This document shows, one piece after another, positions 23,701 to 38,700 of a stretch of DNA of 64,000 nt. Under the pieces are notes generated by a model. That model saw only the letters and a program-made list of their open reading frames with translations. It had not been told where the DNA came from and ran no database searches. How positions within the stretch are numbered: the stretch's first letter is position 1; each line of letters opens with the position of its first letter. Made by a program: the position numbers and the translations under genes. Source of the stretch: Pipra filicauda (taxonomy: Eukaryota; Chordata; Aves; Passeriformes; Pipridae); NCBI RefSeq assembly GCF_003945595.2, contig NW_024104320.1:1409365-1473364 (forward strand), written 5' to 3'.

Positions 23701-26700
23701 AATGTGTGCTACTTCTGTCACTCTTCAGTCTGTACAGCACTGAGTTTAAGCTCACCAGTTTCCTAAGACATGACATTTTAAGATAATCAGGGGTTTGCAC
23801 AGTAACCAGGCTTTATTTATCCAGATTTGGAAGTCTCAGCTTTGACCACGTGGTCACATCAGCAGGGATGGACTGAAGCTCCCGTCTGCTTGTATTCCAG
23901 CTGTTGGAACAATCCACAGGCTGGGATTTGGGTCTGTCCCATGCTGCCCACTGAAAGCAGAAGCAAACACTGGAAGAAAAATGTGCCTTTTTCTGCATTA
24001 AAATAGATTTGGTTCATAAGCTCATTATCAGATGCAAAAATGCAGTTACATTAACTGACTCCTGCGCTAACCTTGTATTTGGCCTGTCAGCTTCTGGCAT
24101 GAAGCGACAAGTGTTGTTTCGTGTTTAATATTTTATTTAATTTTATTTAAACACTAGTGTTTACTAGTGAAAACACTCCAGATTTTGATACGTCTGATGA
24201 TATCGGCATAAAACCACAGTACGTGATCCTCACATCTGATTTTAGAGGGTGAATTCAGGCATTTGGGTCTGAAGGGAAGAAAGGAATGAGACCAGAGAAC
24301 AAACCAGCCTACCTGGTGCATTTGTCAATGTTTTCCCAAAGCGTCCATAGCAACCTGTGGGCTCACCGGTACAGAAAGGGTGGACCCACATCTCTACACC
24401 TTCTCCTCCCACATTTCCGTTCCCTCCTTCCCTTGCATCAATTCTGGCACTTGTCTGACTCCCAGCTGACACCCTGGCAGCAAACAAATCCCAAGGGGGG
24501 GGGGGAAAGAAAACAGTATTTCTCTGCTAGTTTAGCAGCCAGGAATGTGCAGGGAAGCAATACAACTGTCTTGTTTGGCAGCAGAAAGCTGTTGGTTTGG
24601 TTTGGCTTCTGTCTGGTCAGGATTCATCCGAAGCTCCAGATGCAACTCATGAAAAGCAGTGAGATTTCTGGGAGCACCTGCAGAGGGGATTGCAGCTACT
24701 CACTTCCTCTGCTTATTGAGAAGGTTTCCTGACCTTTGGAGGGGAAGCCAGCCTGCCTCTCCCACCAAGAGCAGGTAGTGCTAAGCTTTCAGACCGCCTG
24801 GAGCACGACCTGCCCAGCTCCCTTCTCCACAACATTGACTGGAGCGAGCAGTCAGTGTCTGGTACCTTGGAAACTTGGGACATACCAACAAAGATATGCC
24901 TACACCACCTGTGGTGCCTTCTGTGCTAAATCCTGTTCTCCAAGGGGAGGAAGCACCTGCCTCACCAGGGCAGGGCAAAACAAGCTGGAGAGTGTATAAA
25001 CAGGAAGTCCCAGTCTCTACAGTTGTGTTTAAAATTATACTTTCCCCTCCAAATATACCTGAACAAGGAATATTTTTTCCTACTAGGATAACTGCCGCTG
25101 CCTGAAACACCACCACATTCCACAGTCCAAAGATGTTCTGCTCTGGAGGAGATTCACATGCCTGAAAAACATGGGGGCTGGGGGTGAAAACCTTTCCAAT
25201 TACTGACATATTTTGGATTTGAGCATGTTCAAGGGGAAGAGCGACACTTTCTGAAGAAAAGAAATCCCCCAAAGAAAGAAAAAGATGAATGAGACCTATC
25301 ACCATGTCATTTTTTTCTTGGTTAAAAAAATGAGTGAATTAAAATTCTTCACTTAAAAGCCAATTCCAGAGAACTGAAGTAAAAAGCAGATGAATAAGAG
25401 GCTTTCCTAGATGCCCAGAGCTGCTTGGGCACTGAATGCTTTGTCCCGTTCCCCAGCAAACTTCCCCTCTCAATGAACAAGGAAAAAACACATTAGAAAT
25501 GACAGCTTAACCCTCCAACAGGAGCTCAGGCACCTGCCCAGAAGGATCTATCTAGACCAGAGGCATTAACTGCTTTTGGTCACCAGTGAAGACTATTTAG
25601 GGGTAGAGAGGAGTTTAGATTGGATATTAGGAAAAATTTCTTCACGGAAAGTGTTGTCAAAGACTGGAATGAGTTGCCCAGGGAAGTGGTGGAGTCACCA
25701 TCCCTGTAAGTGTTCAAAGAATGTGTGGACATGGCACTTGAGATGGTTTAGTGGTGGGATTGGCAGTGCTGGGTTCTTGGTTGGACTTGACAATCTTAGA
25801 GGTCTTTTCCAACCCTAATGCTTGTGTGATTCCATATAAACTGCATTTTTAAGGAAATATATTGGTTTGTTTAGAGTTTTGGGTTTGTTTTTTTTTTAAG
25901 GGGGTTAGTTGGTTGTGTTTGGTTTTTTGTTTGTTTGAATCCCAAGCCAGTAGATATGGCTGGGAAAAGCAAGTAAGCCTTGGGGTTTTTTTCCCTGTCT
26001 CTTATTTTCCCAAGCTGCCATAGGAAGGCCACATCTCACCTTCAGGACCATGGGCTGGCATTAGAACAGTCCCTTCAGTACAGCCAGGGAGCAGCTGGTG
26101 GCATCATGGGACACCACCCATAGCCACTTACAAGCTCTGCTGGCACGTGTAAGGCCAAAACACTTGTGACACACTCCTGTCACTGCCTGGAGCAGCCTCT
26201 GTGCTATTGAAACCCACAAAAGGAACTAATCCAAGAAACCTGTGGCCATGGAAAAGGTGGTTTCCATCAGGCCCTAGGAAAAATAACAGAAACTTTTGTC
26301 CAATCTCCCCTAATCAGTAAATGCAGGATACTCTCTCTGCTACAATAGAGGAAATTCATGATTCAATTTCCAAGAGGTAAAAAGCAAGACCAAGTCTCTC
26401 CATCACAGAGCCAGGCAAGACAATGCTTGTACCGAGCTATTCAGTTGGGAAAAAAAATCCTCCCCAGAAGGACAAAAAAACCACAACAGACAAACTAGAT
26501 CCTTTTATGTGTCCCTTTAATAAAATACATTTGCATAGTTATCTTACAACATCGTTTAAAACCAAGGATGAACAATTGCCTCATGCTAAGCACAGCCTGC
26601 ATTCGCATGTCTCAACAACCATCCCTGCACACGGACACTCAAGCTTGGGAAGAACAACAGGAGGGATCTTAAGGCAGCACACACCATTACACAGCAGTTT

Positions 26701-29700
26701 TATTGGTTCATTACATTGAAGTAGCACAACCCTGCAGCAGCTCCCACTGCAGGCCAAGGATTGCCCGCATTCCTACGAGCAGACTTATTTACAGGTGTTT
26801 CCAACCCGGCTCAAGGAAATCACACAGGGATACAATCTGACAAAGCATCGAGATGGCAAAAATATTCAGTGACTGGTAGGAGATGTTTCAGTTATTAGTG
26901 TGTAACTTTTTGATGGAGCTTTATGCCTTCTGTACTCCTGACTGCACCATTAATCACATGGAGAAAGTGCTCTAGATGCTCTCAGCCCTCACCACCACTG
27001 ACTCCTTGCACAGCCCAGCCCTGAGACCGGGTCCCAGTAGTGGCACAAGACCTTCCTTCATGGATCCAAGTCTGGATCAGGAACTAAGCTTGTGTAAAAC
27101 TAGGCTTGTTGTAGCTTGTTAGTCCATTACATAAACCAGACAGTTACAGAATTAGGAAGTGTTTTGGTACCTGTCCTTGTGCATTTACAGCACTGTTCAT
27201 GTTCTCACCCCAATGACACCAGGGCCCCTGTTCTCTGCTAGCCCACAGAAAACAACATTAAGCAAATACTACACTGCAGGCAGCAGCATATTTCACTTTC
27301 CATGTTGGCTCCAGTGATACCTGTTAACCTTGTGTGGCTCTGAGCAACATTTAAACTCTCAGTTCTTGCCCGGGAACTATCAGTTAAACAAAAAACTCTA
27401 TTTTCCAGCTTGCCCTTAGTTCCACAGCCAGCCTTTTTCACCCAAATCAGGGTGATTTTACTTGGCTGGCTGGGATGACAACCTGAACTCAACTCTGTGG
27501 ACCTTTAGCAACAAGGGGTGGATTGCACACAACCAGAGAAAAAAGTAGCATTTTTGAAAGAAAAAGTCTGATTTAAACCCAAGCTTCTATTAGCTCCACC
27601 TCTTCATTGATACAGAACATTAATTAATAATAATCTTGCCATAAATACATCCTTGCCATGGTCTTTCCCATGGATGACCTGATGTGTGTATCCAACCCTT
27701 TCTGCATCAATGTGCAGGAGAGCAGAGCTCTCAGGTGATTGTGCTGGAGCTGTGCTAGACAGACTTTTGCAGTAGAGACAAATACTGAAGGCAGGGACTG
27801 AGTCTCTTTCAATCAGCATTACTAATATGTGTTGTTATTATCTTTGTTATTACAGTTAGAGAATTTAGAGCATACTCAGTTAATACTGAAACACAAAAAG
27901 GTAACTGTGAAAGCACAAGATGCTTCACTTTAATACTCTTCAGTTCTAATTTAGAGGCAGCAGTTTCAATAATTTTCAATGCTCATACCTACATACCCAA
28001 CAACAGGGCTCCCTGTGTGAAACTTTACCTAACAGTGCCCTAATCTCCAATTGTATCAGTTAAAAAATGTGTAGCATGCCAGCTGCTTTTGGAAAATGCC
28101 ACATAACTATGTCCTCAAACATGCCAGAGAGGATGTTTTTAGTTTTTCAAAGACCATTAGTAGCAATCTGGCATTCAAGGAAAACTGACTGAACATTGGG
28201 AAGTCAGTGCAGCTCAAATCCCACAGGTTAACAGTGCCTTTTAGAAATGAGATAATTTGGAAGGTCACCCAATTCTCAGACTACAGTGATTGCTTGATGC
28301 CACTGGTGCAGCAAAAGACGCTTCAGTCTGTATTAAACAGGCCTTTCAAGACAGAAATTCAGAGAAGGCAATCCTGGATCAGTAACACATTCTAGTAGAA
28401 ACACTTGAAATGTAGTTTCATAAGGAAATCAAGTCATCTGGAATAGTCAAAGGATTATCTAGCACATTATTTGCCTACAACAACGCAATTTCATTCTATA
28501 ACAGAATACTGGTTCAGACAAAATACATCCAGAATAAAAACCCATTTGTAGTTTTCTGTAGGCACATTGCTTAGTCCATATTGCACAGAAGATACATCTC
28601 TGAACTAAAGGGCACATATACATTATTTGATCAAGTATATTAAATACATAACATCGAGATTCTGGAGAAAGGCTTTTAAATTTTTGCAATTGGACTAACC
28701 TTTTCCTGATAGTACCTTCACAACATTCATAAGTGTATATATATATATGTCTCTGTAGTAAACAAGCAGTGTTTTGTAAACATTTCTGATTGCATAAATG
28801 ACCTTTGCTGTTTCATAACCAAGTTTGGGAAACCAACTACATTAAATGCCGTGTCTATGAGATTTCTCCTGTTGCTACAAGAGCACAGAACTATTTAATC
28901 AGAGAAGGCTGCAATTAAATTAATCCTTTTATTTAAAGGGGAATCAAGGTTATAAGTCCCTCCTTCCCTCCAAACATTACAGTAAGACATGGGCACCATT
29001 ACTGCACCTTACTGGTGACACACCAGGGCTGTGAAGGACCACCTTTGGGCTGAGGAGCACAGTTCCATTCCTAAACCCAAATGCTCTGCTCTCAGCTCCA
29101 AGTGTCACTTAGTGTCTCTTTTCTGGCAACACCTCTGTATCGAGGTTAGCTGTGCACTAAGGCTGCTGGTTTATTCACCAGAAGGAAGAGCAGCAGCTTT
29201 CAGACAGTACTTTGAGTCACTGCAGAGTGCAGCCAGACACAAACAATTCTGTACCATTGACTATTTAATGAAGGGGCAGGGAAAGGGCCTGGTCACACAG
29301 AGGCTGTGTAAGTACTTACTGCAGCAACTAGCACATTTGCCAAAACTGAAAGCAAATATGAATTATCAGCATAAAGTATTTAAAGGAAGGAGGTTGTTTA
29401 GGGATAGAATGTATTGAGCCAAAACAACCTGAATTCCTGCCACAGTACTACTGTGAAGGAAGAAAAAAATTAAAACTATCCTCCACTCTATGCTTAATAG
29501 TTCTTTCCCCAGTTAAAAAGGGTTTTAAAAGGCTGGATGGACTGCACCAGATCTAACCCTTAGATTCTGTAGCATATTTGTAATCACAGTGACTATCAGC
29601 AGCAGACAGGTAGGGTTTGTTTCTGGATGAGCCATGTAGGCTGTCAATTTTAAAAGCTCAATATGTAAGAGATTAAATCAAGTCCATTAGAACAATAATC

Positions 29701-32700
29701 GGTGAACATTTTAATTCTGCAAAATATGTACATTACAACATTAAAAGAACACAACTGCCCATTCAAAACAGCTCAGATAAACTGTGCAAATAGTGGGTCT
29801 TTGTGTGTCTGCAATCCCACCATGCAAAAGATAACTTGATATGCATGCTAATAACTATGGTTATCAATACCAAAGGAAATACTAAAGGAAACAAGAATGA
29901 ACAGCAGTGAAAGCCACACAAAGACCCACTATCCTTTCTGCTTTTACAAATCAACTGAAACTGTAGATCAGAAGAAAAAAAACCACAAAAACCTAATTTC
30001 TTGATTGGATCTAATGTTCAAACGAAGCAAAAGGATTGTGTCAGACACGTGAGCAGGGCTGGCCACCCTGCCTCCACGCTAGTCAAACTTGGATAGTGGG
30101 TCTCTGAGGTGCTTTCACACTGGAAGACAACATTGGGTCCTAAAAAAAACAAAAAAAAATGAAGGATAAAATGAACATAAATTTGAAGAGTGAAACATAT
30201 GAATTATATGGACAAAGACAGAACAACACCAAAAAGGTCAGAAAGGAATGATGAACAATTCAACTTTCTGAAAACAGACATCATGAGCTTCCACCTTTGC
30301 AATTTCATATTTATAAACACACACAGATTTAAGTACTTGTGACCAGCCACTGCTGACTCTGAAAAACCTCTGTAGCTGATTCATTTGAAGAAAAAGTTGC
30401 TTCCCAAGGAAGACTTCTGTTATGTAGACTCAACACAAGGTCAAGCCCCAGGGGTTTGTTTTTAAAGGCAATGGCAAAATTCCCTGACATTTCAACAAAA
30501 CCAGGATTTCTCCTGAGAAACTTGTAATGGGACATTAGAAAATCAGATAAAAACTAAACTTGTATAGAAAAGCCTTGCTGGAATTTGTTCATATAAATTA
30601 ACACATAAAAATTTACCTGTTTGACTCTCTTCAAAGCCTAAAAGAAATTAAAGCCTTGTCTCCAGTAACATGTGTCCATGGAGCAGGATGTACGACATCC
30701 CTCAATTCCCCATCAGAAACCAAAGGCTACACAGTCTGAAAAGGCACTGACTGCAAAGTCAGGCTAAAGGCAGAGGCGTGACATGGGCTGCAGCTGCACA
30801 TACCTTGTGGGCAATCCAGAGACTATTCCATACCCCAGGACTTCAACCTGGAAGCTTTATCCAGCCTGGCTGACAATCACCACATAGTTTTAGAAATACA
30901 GAGTCAGTATGTCACTATGAACTAATTGACTGACTTTGATCTTTGGTAAAGGGGTAAAATTCTGCAGCTGTTGAGTTAAATCTTAGAATAAATTATTAAT
31001 CTTCATGAGATAAAAAATTCACATAGACCTGCAACAGGCAACACCTCAAAGCCATTGATACCATGAACTCTTACTCCGTAAAGAGAAGTTACTTGGCAAG
31101 AATTAGAGAACTTCAAAATGTGTGTCTGTATATAGACACAGAAATGCACCCACCACAACCACATCAACTCAGAAGTTGTTTTCTCACTATGAACACTCTT
31201 GAAAATCAGGCAGCTTCACTCCCTAGACAGTGTGCACACGAATTACCGATGATCTTCTCTGCATGAAAATAGACTTCTGGAAATAAAGAACCTTGATGGT
31301 GAAAGGACAGGGCTTGCCTCATGTCTCTAATACGTCACATCTATAAGTGAGGTTCGGGGAGCAAACCAACTAAGTAGATATAATGGTATTACTATAAATA
31401 CCAAGTTTGTATCTAAGGAAATTCACACCGTTGTCATACATGCATCAAGAACCGTCTATGGAGAGAGGATCTGTGCCCAGTCTCACCACCTTTTGCCATG
31501 GCACTGACAGAAGGCAGAGCAGGCAGGTTTAAATGGGGAAGGAGGTGGCTCTCAGGCTATAGAACTACTTGGAGCTCAGGCCTGAGCACACATAGGAAGT
31601 TACTCAGATGAGTGAGGAACTGCAGCAATGCTGGGCTATGGAAAGGAAAAAGTGTGAGCAGAAACACTAACAGTACATTACTGTGAGAGTTGTGAGACAC
31701 TGGAACAGGTTGCCCAGGGAGGTTGTGGATGCTCCATCCCTGGCAGTGTTCAAAGCCAGGATAAGTGGATAACGCCTTCAGTAACTTCTACTGGAAGATG
31801 TCCCTGCACATGGCAGAGGGGTTAGAACTAGATGATCCTTAAGGTCTGTTCCAACCCCTTAACATTATATGATTCTACTAGAGTAGGAAGAACTGGCACA
31901 ACATTCAGCTCTGTGAAAGACCAGCCTCACAGAGGGAGATGAGGCACCTCAGCCAGGACGAACCAGAAGCCTCTCTGCACACTGAGCACAGGTGTGTCCA
32001 CTTGGCTGAGCTGTCCAGCTCTCAGCAAGAATGACTCTGAAAGATTAACTGATCTCTAACACTAAAAGATATCAGCAACCAAGTGTGCAAATGTAGCTGG
32101 AGCAGCTGTCTTGCCTCTATCTGAGGTACCTGAGGGGAGAAAATCTCAGCTAAAAAAAATATAAGGATAAGGTTCTCACTGTTCTCACAGATGAGAAGAC
32201 AAACTGAAAAAAGCTGTCTCACTGAAAAAGCCAAATAATGAGAGAACAAGTTTCCAAGAGCAAGGCAGGTAAAGGCTGGTTGAAACAGAATTATCTCCAG
32301 ACCAGGCTATTGAAAAGAACTGTAAAGTGCCAAGTGCACCATGCCTATCCTGCCTTACACATCCCTTAGGGAAGAATGGGAAGAGAACCTGGTAGATGTG
32401 TTCTAGGTAGGTACTGGCAACACAGAAAACATCTGATCCTGAATGGCTGAGCAAGCACTCAAAGAACAGAAGACTCTGACTCTGTGCATATTTCTTTATT
32501 TTAAATATATAGCTGTATTTTGAAACTTCTTGTTTATTCTTTATGATAGCTTTTGTGCAAACATTAGAATGAGGGCTATTAAAATGTCATTAAAACACGA
32601 GCAAGTCTAATCATCACCAAGGCTACTGAGAACACAACTCAACGATTCCTTGTTCTGCAGTCACCAGGTATTTTAAGAGACCTGTTGACAAACCTACAAT

Positions 32701-35700
32701 GACCTGAATTGATTTTCTTTCTTTCCTTGCAGAGACCCTGTGTCAGGACGTGCAGCCACACCACGAGGAAAAGTGAACTTGTTCTGCTCAGGGAGTTATT
32801 TCAGCAACTTAAGAAACATCTCGCTGACCTCAGTTCCTTCTTTGCTAGGGAAGTTTGTCATTACAGCTATAACTAGTAACTCCCAGAAAAGACTCTGGAT
32901 ACAAAGCTGGTCCAGATAATAGAGTTTAAATTTGAGGGAAATCGAGAATTTTCATAAGCAGCAAACCTATTTCAGTAAACCAAATCTGCCCACTGCCTTT
33001 CTAATGCCACTGTATTTGATCATCTAGAAAAGACGGCGGGAGACAAACTGCTATTCATCAACAGAAACATTACAATACTCAGATTAGCAGTTCTTTAAAA
33101 TACAAGGCATTTTTAAAATCACATTCTGTCATATCTCTAAGCTGGTCCCTAGAGGGCCACATCAACACTTCTGTGGGAATAGTGATTTCTCAAGAATACT
33201 AGTGATAGTTTCTGCACTGTGTTTAAACAAGAGCAAAAAATACTGTAAGGAAATTCCAAGGAAGTTTGGAAATTGAGTCAGTACATATTTAAATATTCCT
33301 CTGGTTACAGAAGAATGGTACAGAACTGGCTTACTGCTAACACAGCTGACCAGCAGCAGCTCAGCTGAAACCTGGGTAATGATATCTGCACAATGCTGGG
33401 TTTGAGTTAACAAGCCACGCTGGTTGTTTTGTGCAGGCTCTGGGTTTGAAGCAGCATTTTTCCTGAAGTTTCCAAATGCTTACCTTTTAATGTCACAAAA
33501 GAGTGGCAAATCCCAACACAAAACTGATGTATAACTTAGCTTATTTGAAATACTCAGAGAATTAAAAAAAATACATAAGTTCAACATACTCTTCATTCAC
33601 CAATAGGTGGATTTTGTAGATCTGATTCATAGACAAAAGTTTAGCAACCAGATACAGATGACCAGGTGCACATCTGCTCATGTGACTGACCTTTCTGAAA
33701 ATACTTTCAAAGCACAGCCACAGTTTGATGTGGATGGAAATGTTTTTATCCCGCAACACTGAAAACTAAGGAAAAGTCTAATGCCATATCAGCAAATAAT
33801 GAGACAAACTTATCATATCAGAAGTTTCCAATTACATTTTGATCTTAGCACAGCTTTTGCTGAAAATCAGTGCTATATGATCACCTTGAACTTATCAACT
33901 TGGCCACATACCTGGAAATGGCAACACACCTGGGGTGACAAGCTGTTCTCTCTGTAATTTTTGAAAATTCATGAAGTTCTACTACTTCGCCAGAATCGTA
34001 ATTTTATAGCCCATCTGGGTGTAGTCTATACTATTTATTCAAAACTGAGATTTGTAAACAAATTAAAGCTTTCAAAGGACCACTTTAATGATTTAGCCTT
34101 GTCTAATCAAAAGAATGTAAAGTTCAATCTAAATGCAGAAGTTTTTGACATCCCAACCACACTGGCCAGAGGCATTTAAAAAAAACCCCAAAAAAACAAA
34201 ACCCAAAACAATGCGTTACCAAAAAATGTGAGCACAGAAGTAATTTAGCTAAAAAGAAAACCTCAAAAGAAAGATGCACACTCTGTTTTGCCCAGGAACC
34301 ATAACAAGCTACCCAGGGAAAATATTTTAACTTTCCCATCCAAGCTGTAACCTTCATTACGAGTTTGTGAATCCTTCTGTAAGAACGCAACCATGTTGAT
34401 CAAACCTGAAGTGCAAACTGGTCCTACACACAAGCTATAGGCTATTAAGAGTGAACCTCAACCAGACTTGCAGATAAAAAACTCCTAATGAAGCCAAGGG
34501 AAAAACAGCAAGTGAAGAGACAAGACCTATCATGTCAAAGGAGCAACTCTGGCATCGGGGTATGTTCCCAAACTCCCTTGATTGATATAAAAGTTGGTTT
34601 AATTACAGGATGAAAAGCTGAGGGAGTGAAAATGGTGGTAAATTTCTCTGTGGAGAGGGGCAAAAAAATGGGGTTGCATGTGCGTGGGACACCAGAAACC
34701 TTTACTGTGTTTATGTTCAAAAAAGGCACAGAAAATACTGACTGCCAGGTGCACAGTTTAGCCTTCAGTTCTCAGCATGCCGCTGGTAATTTTCAGCTCA
34801 TGTTTTGATTACATGTTGTTTCTCAGAACTGGACGAGAGCTGGATTGCTGGGAGTCAGGACATGGGCATTTACCACAGGATAGACCACTTGCTAATGTCA
34901 GTATCTTTTTCCTATTGTTTTTATGGTTATTTTTACTTAACTTATGTTAAAATGACTACAGATACTTTTTGTAATTTTATGAAGCTCCAGCAAGTTCTAT
35001 AATTGGAGTATGCCTGCACTGCTTCCCAGCCCGTGTTAGTTATCAGCATCTTTCTTGGAAGGGGAACTCCTACCAAATCCAGTATTTTTAGCTCATCCTC
35101 ACAGTCTTGCTGTCACACACTGGCTGGCTGGTAATGTGCTTGCTGTTTGTAGGTTAAATAGAAAAGGGTTTAAAGCACTTAGTACTATTGCAAAGTATTT
35201 AAAGAAAGAGTATTTAAAGTACTAATCAATTCAGCTGATGCCTGGAACTACAAATCCCAGACACAAAGCAAAACAACAACAATGCACCTTTGAAATAAAG
35301 TAACAAAATTAATCAAAAAATAAAAGTTGCTTACACTGCTGACTTGGATCGGAATCCGTGGTCATCTTCACATAGTTTGAGGGGAAGAGACCTGTCACAC
35401 CACTGATTTCTCCTTGCCACCAGTCAGCATCATCTTTGTTCAGTACATTAATCAGCTGCCCCTTGGAGAAGCTGAGCTCATCCTCATTGTTCGCCGTGTA
35501 ATCGTACATGGCTATCACTTGACACACTATGAAGGAAAAAAAAAATAGTAGAATAGAGTTATACAAGTATTAAGACTGTTTATTCTGTGTTTTACATAAC
35601 CATAGGAAAGGAACAACAATTTCACATACACAGTTACATAAGAAAAATACCACACGAGCTTATCTTGATGTGGAAATTTTTTTCTTTTACATTTTTAAAA

Positions 35701-38700
35701 TTGAGCCAGACAGTAACTTTTATTTCCACGTTGTATATCTATGCACTCATATAATGAATGGATTGAGTTAGTATAGCAGCTATTGACTTTCTAAAAGCTT
35801 GTGAATATAATCAAGTATTCTTCCATTTCTTTTACTGGCTGAAAAGAAAGTGAGTTTGATTATGTTATAGCAGATACTTGTGAGAAAAATGTAGCAAAGG
35901 AAGAGGAAATGTGAGTTAGCTAATCCTGGGCTGCTGCTTTAGTCACAGGGAAGTTCTGCCCAGTAAAACCCAGGAAATTGTTGTATAAGCAAATCATAAC
36001 TGTAGAGAACAGCACAATTTAAGCATGAAGAACCAAAAGAGCTTCCTTTCTGCAAAATAATCTCATTTGTACCCAGACATTCAAATGGAAAAATTGAGTG
36101 AAAATTTGCTGCTTAGTCTCCCTCCTTATAAGGAGCAGTGCATGTTATTCCAAGTTATTTGTCAATGACTGCTAGCTCTCTGTACGATTTTTGCTAGCAC
36201 TTGGAAACATGGAGTTTCCAAATGAGAAGAGTGTGGCTCTTCAGTGCTTTTAGCAAAAACAAAAAGCTCTTGCCATAGAAATCTGTAAGGGTCAGTGTCC
36301 ATCTTCTGAATACAAACACCTTTGTATGACTGAGACTTTCTGCTCTGAGGTGTGCAGAAGACAGTACATGTCAAGGAGGGAGTCTATGAAGAACTGCTTT
36401 GATTACAAAGTTGTGAGATTTTGCCTCCTTGCTCCTGGAGGAGCTGAATGGACAAGACTGCCAAAAGACACAGATTCTGACTAGAACTTTACCTGCACAG
36501 TGATACCACAATCAGATATGGGCATGTAGAGGGTTTGTGCGGCCAGGTTTTGGCACAGTAGGGGGGGCTACAAGGCTGGGTTCTGTCAGAAGATGCCAGA
36601 AGCTTCCCCATGTCCGACAGAGCCAAGGCCAGTTGGTCCAGGATCAAGGCTGAGCCCATCAGTGACAGTGGTAGCACCTCTGGGATAACAGGGATAAGAA
36701 GGGGGGAAAAATTCTGCAACTGCAGCCAGGACAGAGAGGAATGAGAATATGTGAGAGAAACAGCTCTGCAGACGCCCAGATGAGTGAAGAAAAGGGCAGG
36801 AGGTGCTCCAGGTGCTGGAGCTGAGATTCTTGTGCAGCCCATGGTGAGGCAGCTGTGCCCCTGCAGCCCACAGAGGTCCATGGGGAAGTAGAGATCCATC
36901 TGCAGCCCGTGCAGGAGACCCATGCTGGAACAGGTGGATGTCCAAAGGAGGTTGTGACCTCACGGAAAACCCACACTGGAGCAGGTTTGCTGGCAGGATT
37001 TGTGACCCTGTGGGGAACTGACACTGGAGCAGCCTGTTCCTGAAGGACTGCACCTCACAGGAGGGATCCACATGGGGCAGTTCGTGAAGACTTGCAGCCC
37101 ATGGGAAGGACCCACGTTGGAGAAGTTCATGAAGGACTGTCTCCTGTGGAAGGGACCCCACACTGGAGCAGGGGAGGAGTGTGAGGAGTCCTCCCACTGA
37201 GGAGGAAGGAGAGGCAGAGACAACATGTGATCAACTGACCACAGCCCCATTCCTCATCCTCCTGTGCTGTTGGAGGGGAGGAGGCAGAGAAATTGGGAGT
37301 GAAGTTGATCCCAGAAAGAAGGCAGGGGTGAGGGGAAGGTGTTTTAAGAGTCAGTTTTATTTCTCATTACCCTACTCTGATTGGTAATAAATTAAGTGAA
37401 TCTCCTCAAGTTGGGTCTGTTTTTGCCCCTGTTGGTAACTGGTGAGCGATCTCTCCCTGCCCTTATCTCAACCCACGAGCCTTTTGTGGTATTTTGTCTT
37501 CTCTGCCCAGCTGAGGAAGGCAGGGATAGAGCAGCTTTGGTGGGCACCTGGAGTCCAGCCAGGGTCAACCCACCACAGGCCATCAAAAACAGCACTAGGC
37601 TTGTTATGTAATTCAGACTAATACCTGAACAACTGAAATAGTTACATAAAATACTCTAAATGAAATACAAAGTCTTTTATTTCACCTGAGGGAGCAGCAG
37701 ATGTGGTTCTTTCACTGCTTGGACCCAGTAGCTTCACATGGCTGGCAGGGAACCATCCTTTCTGTCTCTTTTTCCCTCTTGCCTGCAAATGTTTACAATG
37801 GTTATTACACAACTGAAAAACCAAATAGTCTATAGACTGGAAAAATGCAACAAATAGGACACACAGTTCTGTGAACAAAAGACAAGTCAGGCTTTCAAAC
37901 ACCTACTAAATACTAAACAGATTTCAAAAGGAAAAAATCTGGCTAAAGGATAAAACAACCCAGTTGGAAAAAAGCTGCACCCCAATATGTTCTGGCAAAC
38001 ATGTTTATCCAAAATTTTCAAAGTGCAAATTTCAGAGTAAAACTCAATTGTAGGGCCGAAAATTTGTTCTACGAATATTCTACTTATGCATCAGGAGTCT
38101 CTAATGAAGTTAGGGGCACTGTTACATGACACTTTTCTTAAACCTAGGTGGAGAAAGGAGAAAAGTGGGAACAGCCACCTTTGCAATAAACGAGTTTCCA
38201 ACTCCAACTTCCAAGAATGTCTTTTCTTTCATTAGAATAATTTTACAGTTCAGGGTTTTACCAATTAAATCCTAAACAATTTATTAACTGCCAACTTCCC
38301 TCTCTCCCCTCCCATGGCTATATTCAGTGACAGTTTTACTGTTTTCTGTGACCAAAAAACCCACCCCAAACCAAACAGAAAACCCCCAGCAACCTAAGGT
38401 TTAAAAGAACCTTTTTTCCCCTCCCTTGGTGAATCCAAGATGAAAATAACTTTCTGGCCAGCTTTTATACAACTTTATACTTAGTTGTTTTTTTTAATTA
38501 AACCCAAGTGCACCTCATTGCCATTCATGAAGTCACAATTATTTCTCCTTGAATAACTACCTGCAACTCTCCTTGCCACCATCCACTGGCATTTTTCTTC
38601 AGGATAAGTATTAGCTGTCCTGGAGCAAGACTGAGCTGTTCAGTCCCTGATGCAACGTAGGCAGTAGTAACCTGAGCAATTTCTGAAAAGAAAACATACT

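Larger units (their letters stand above)
21991..35334 (-). other. ITSN2: ITSN2 13.3-kb intron between SH3E and DH
   Basis: The largest intron, dividing the exons shared by short and long isoforms from the GEF exons. It holds three sense-strand CR1 pieces (22321, 25605, 31685), a run of 11 Gs at about 24495-24505 and a TA microsatellite at 28736-28748. No coding exon was recognised on either strand. The longest open frames (for example 24781-25305) lack family resemblance and splice support. Confidence 0.8.

Noticed and set aside
24781..25305. 174-codon open frame on the - strand inside the long ITSN2 intron
   Set aside because: No recognisable domain, ordinary intronic composition, and no promoter or splice context. 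A frame of this length is expected by chance in 13 kb.
36489..37197. Several - strand frames of 120-203 codons
   Set aside because: They lie across the solo LTR and its internal repeats, antisense to the element, with no retroviral protein similarity.
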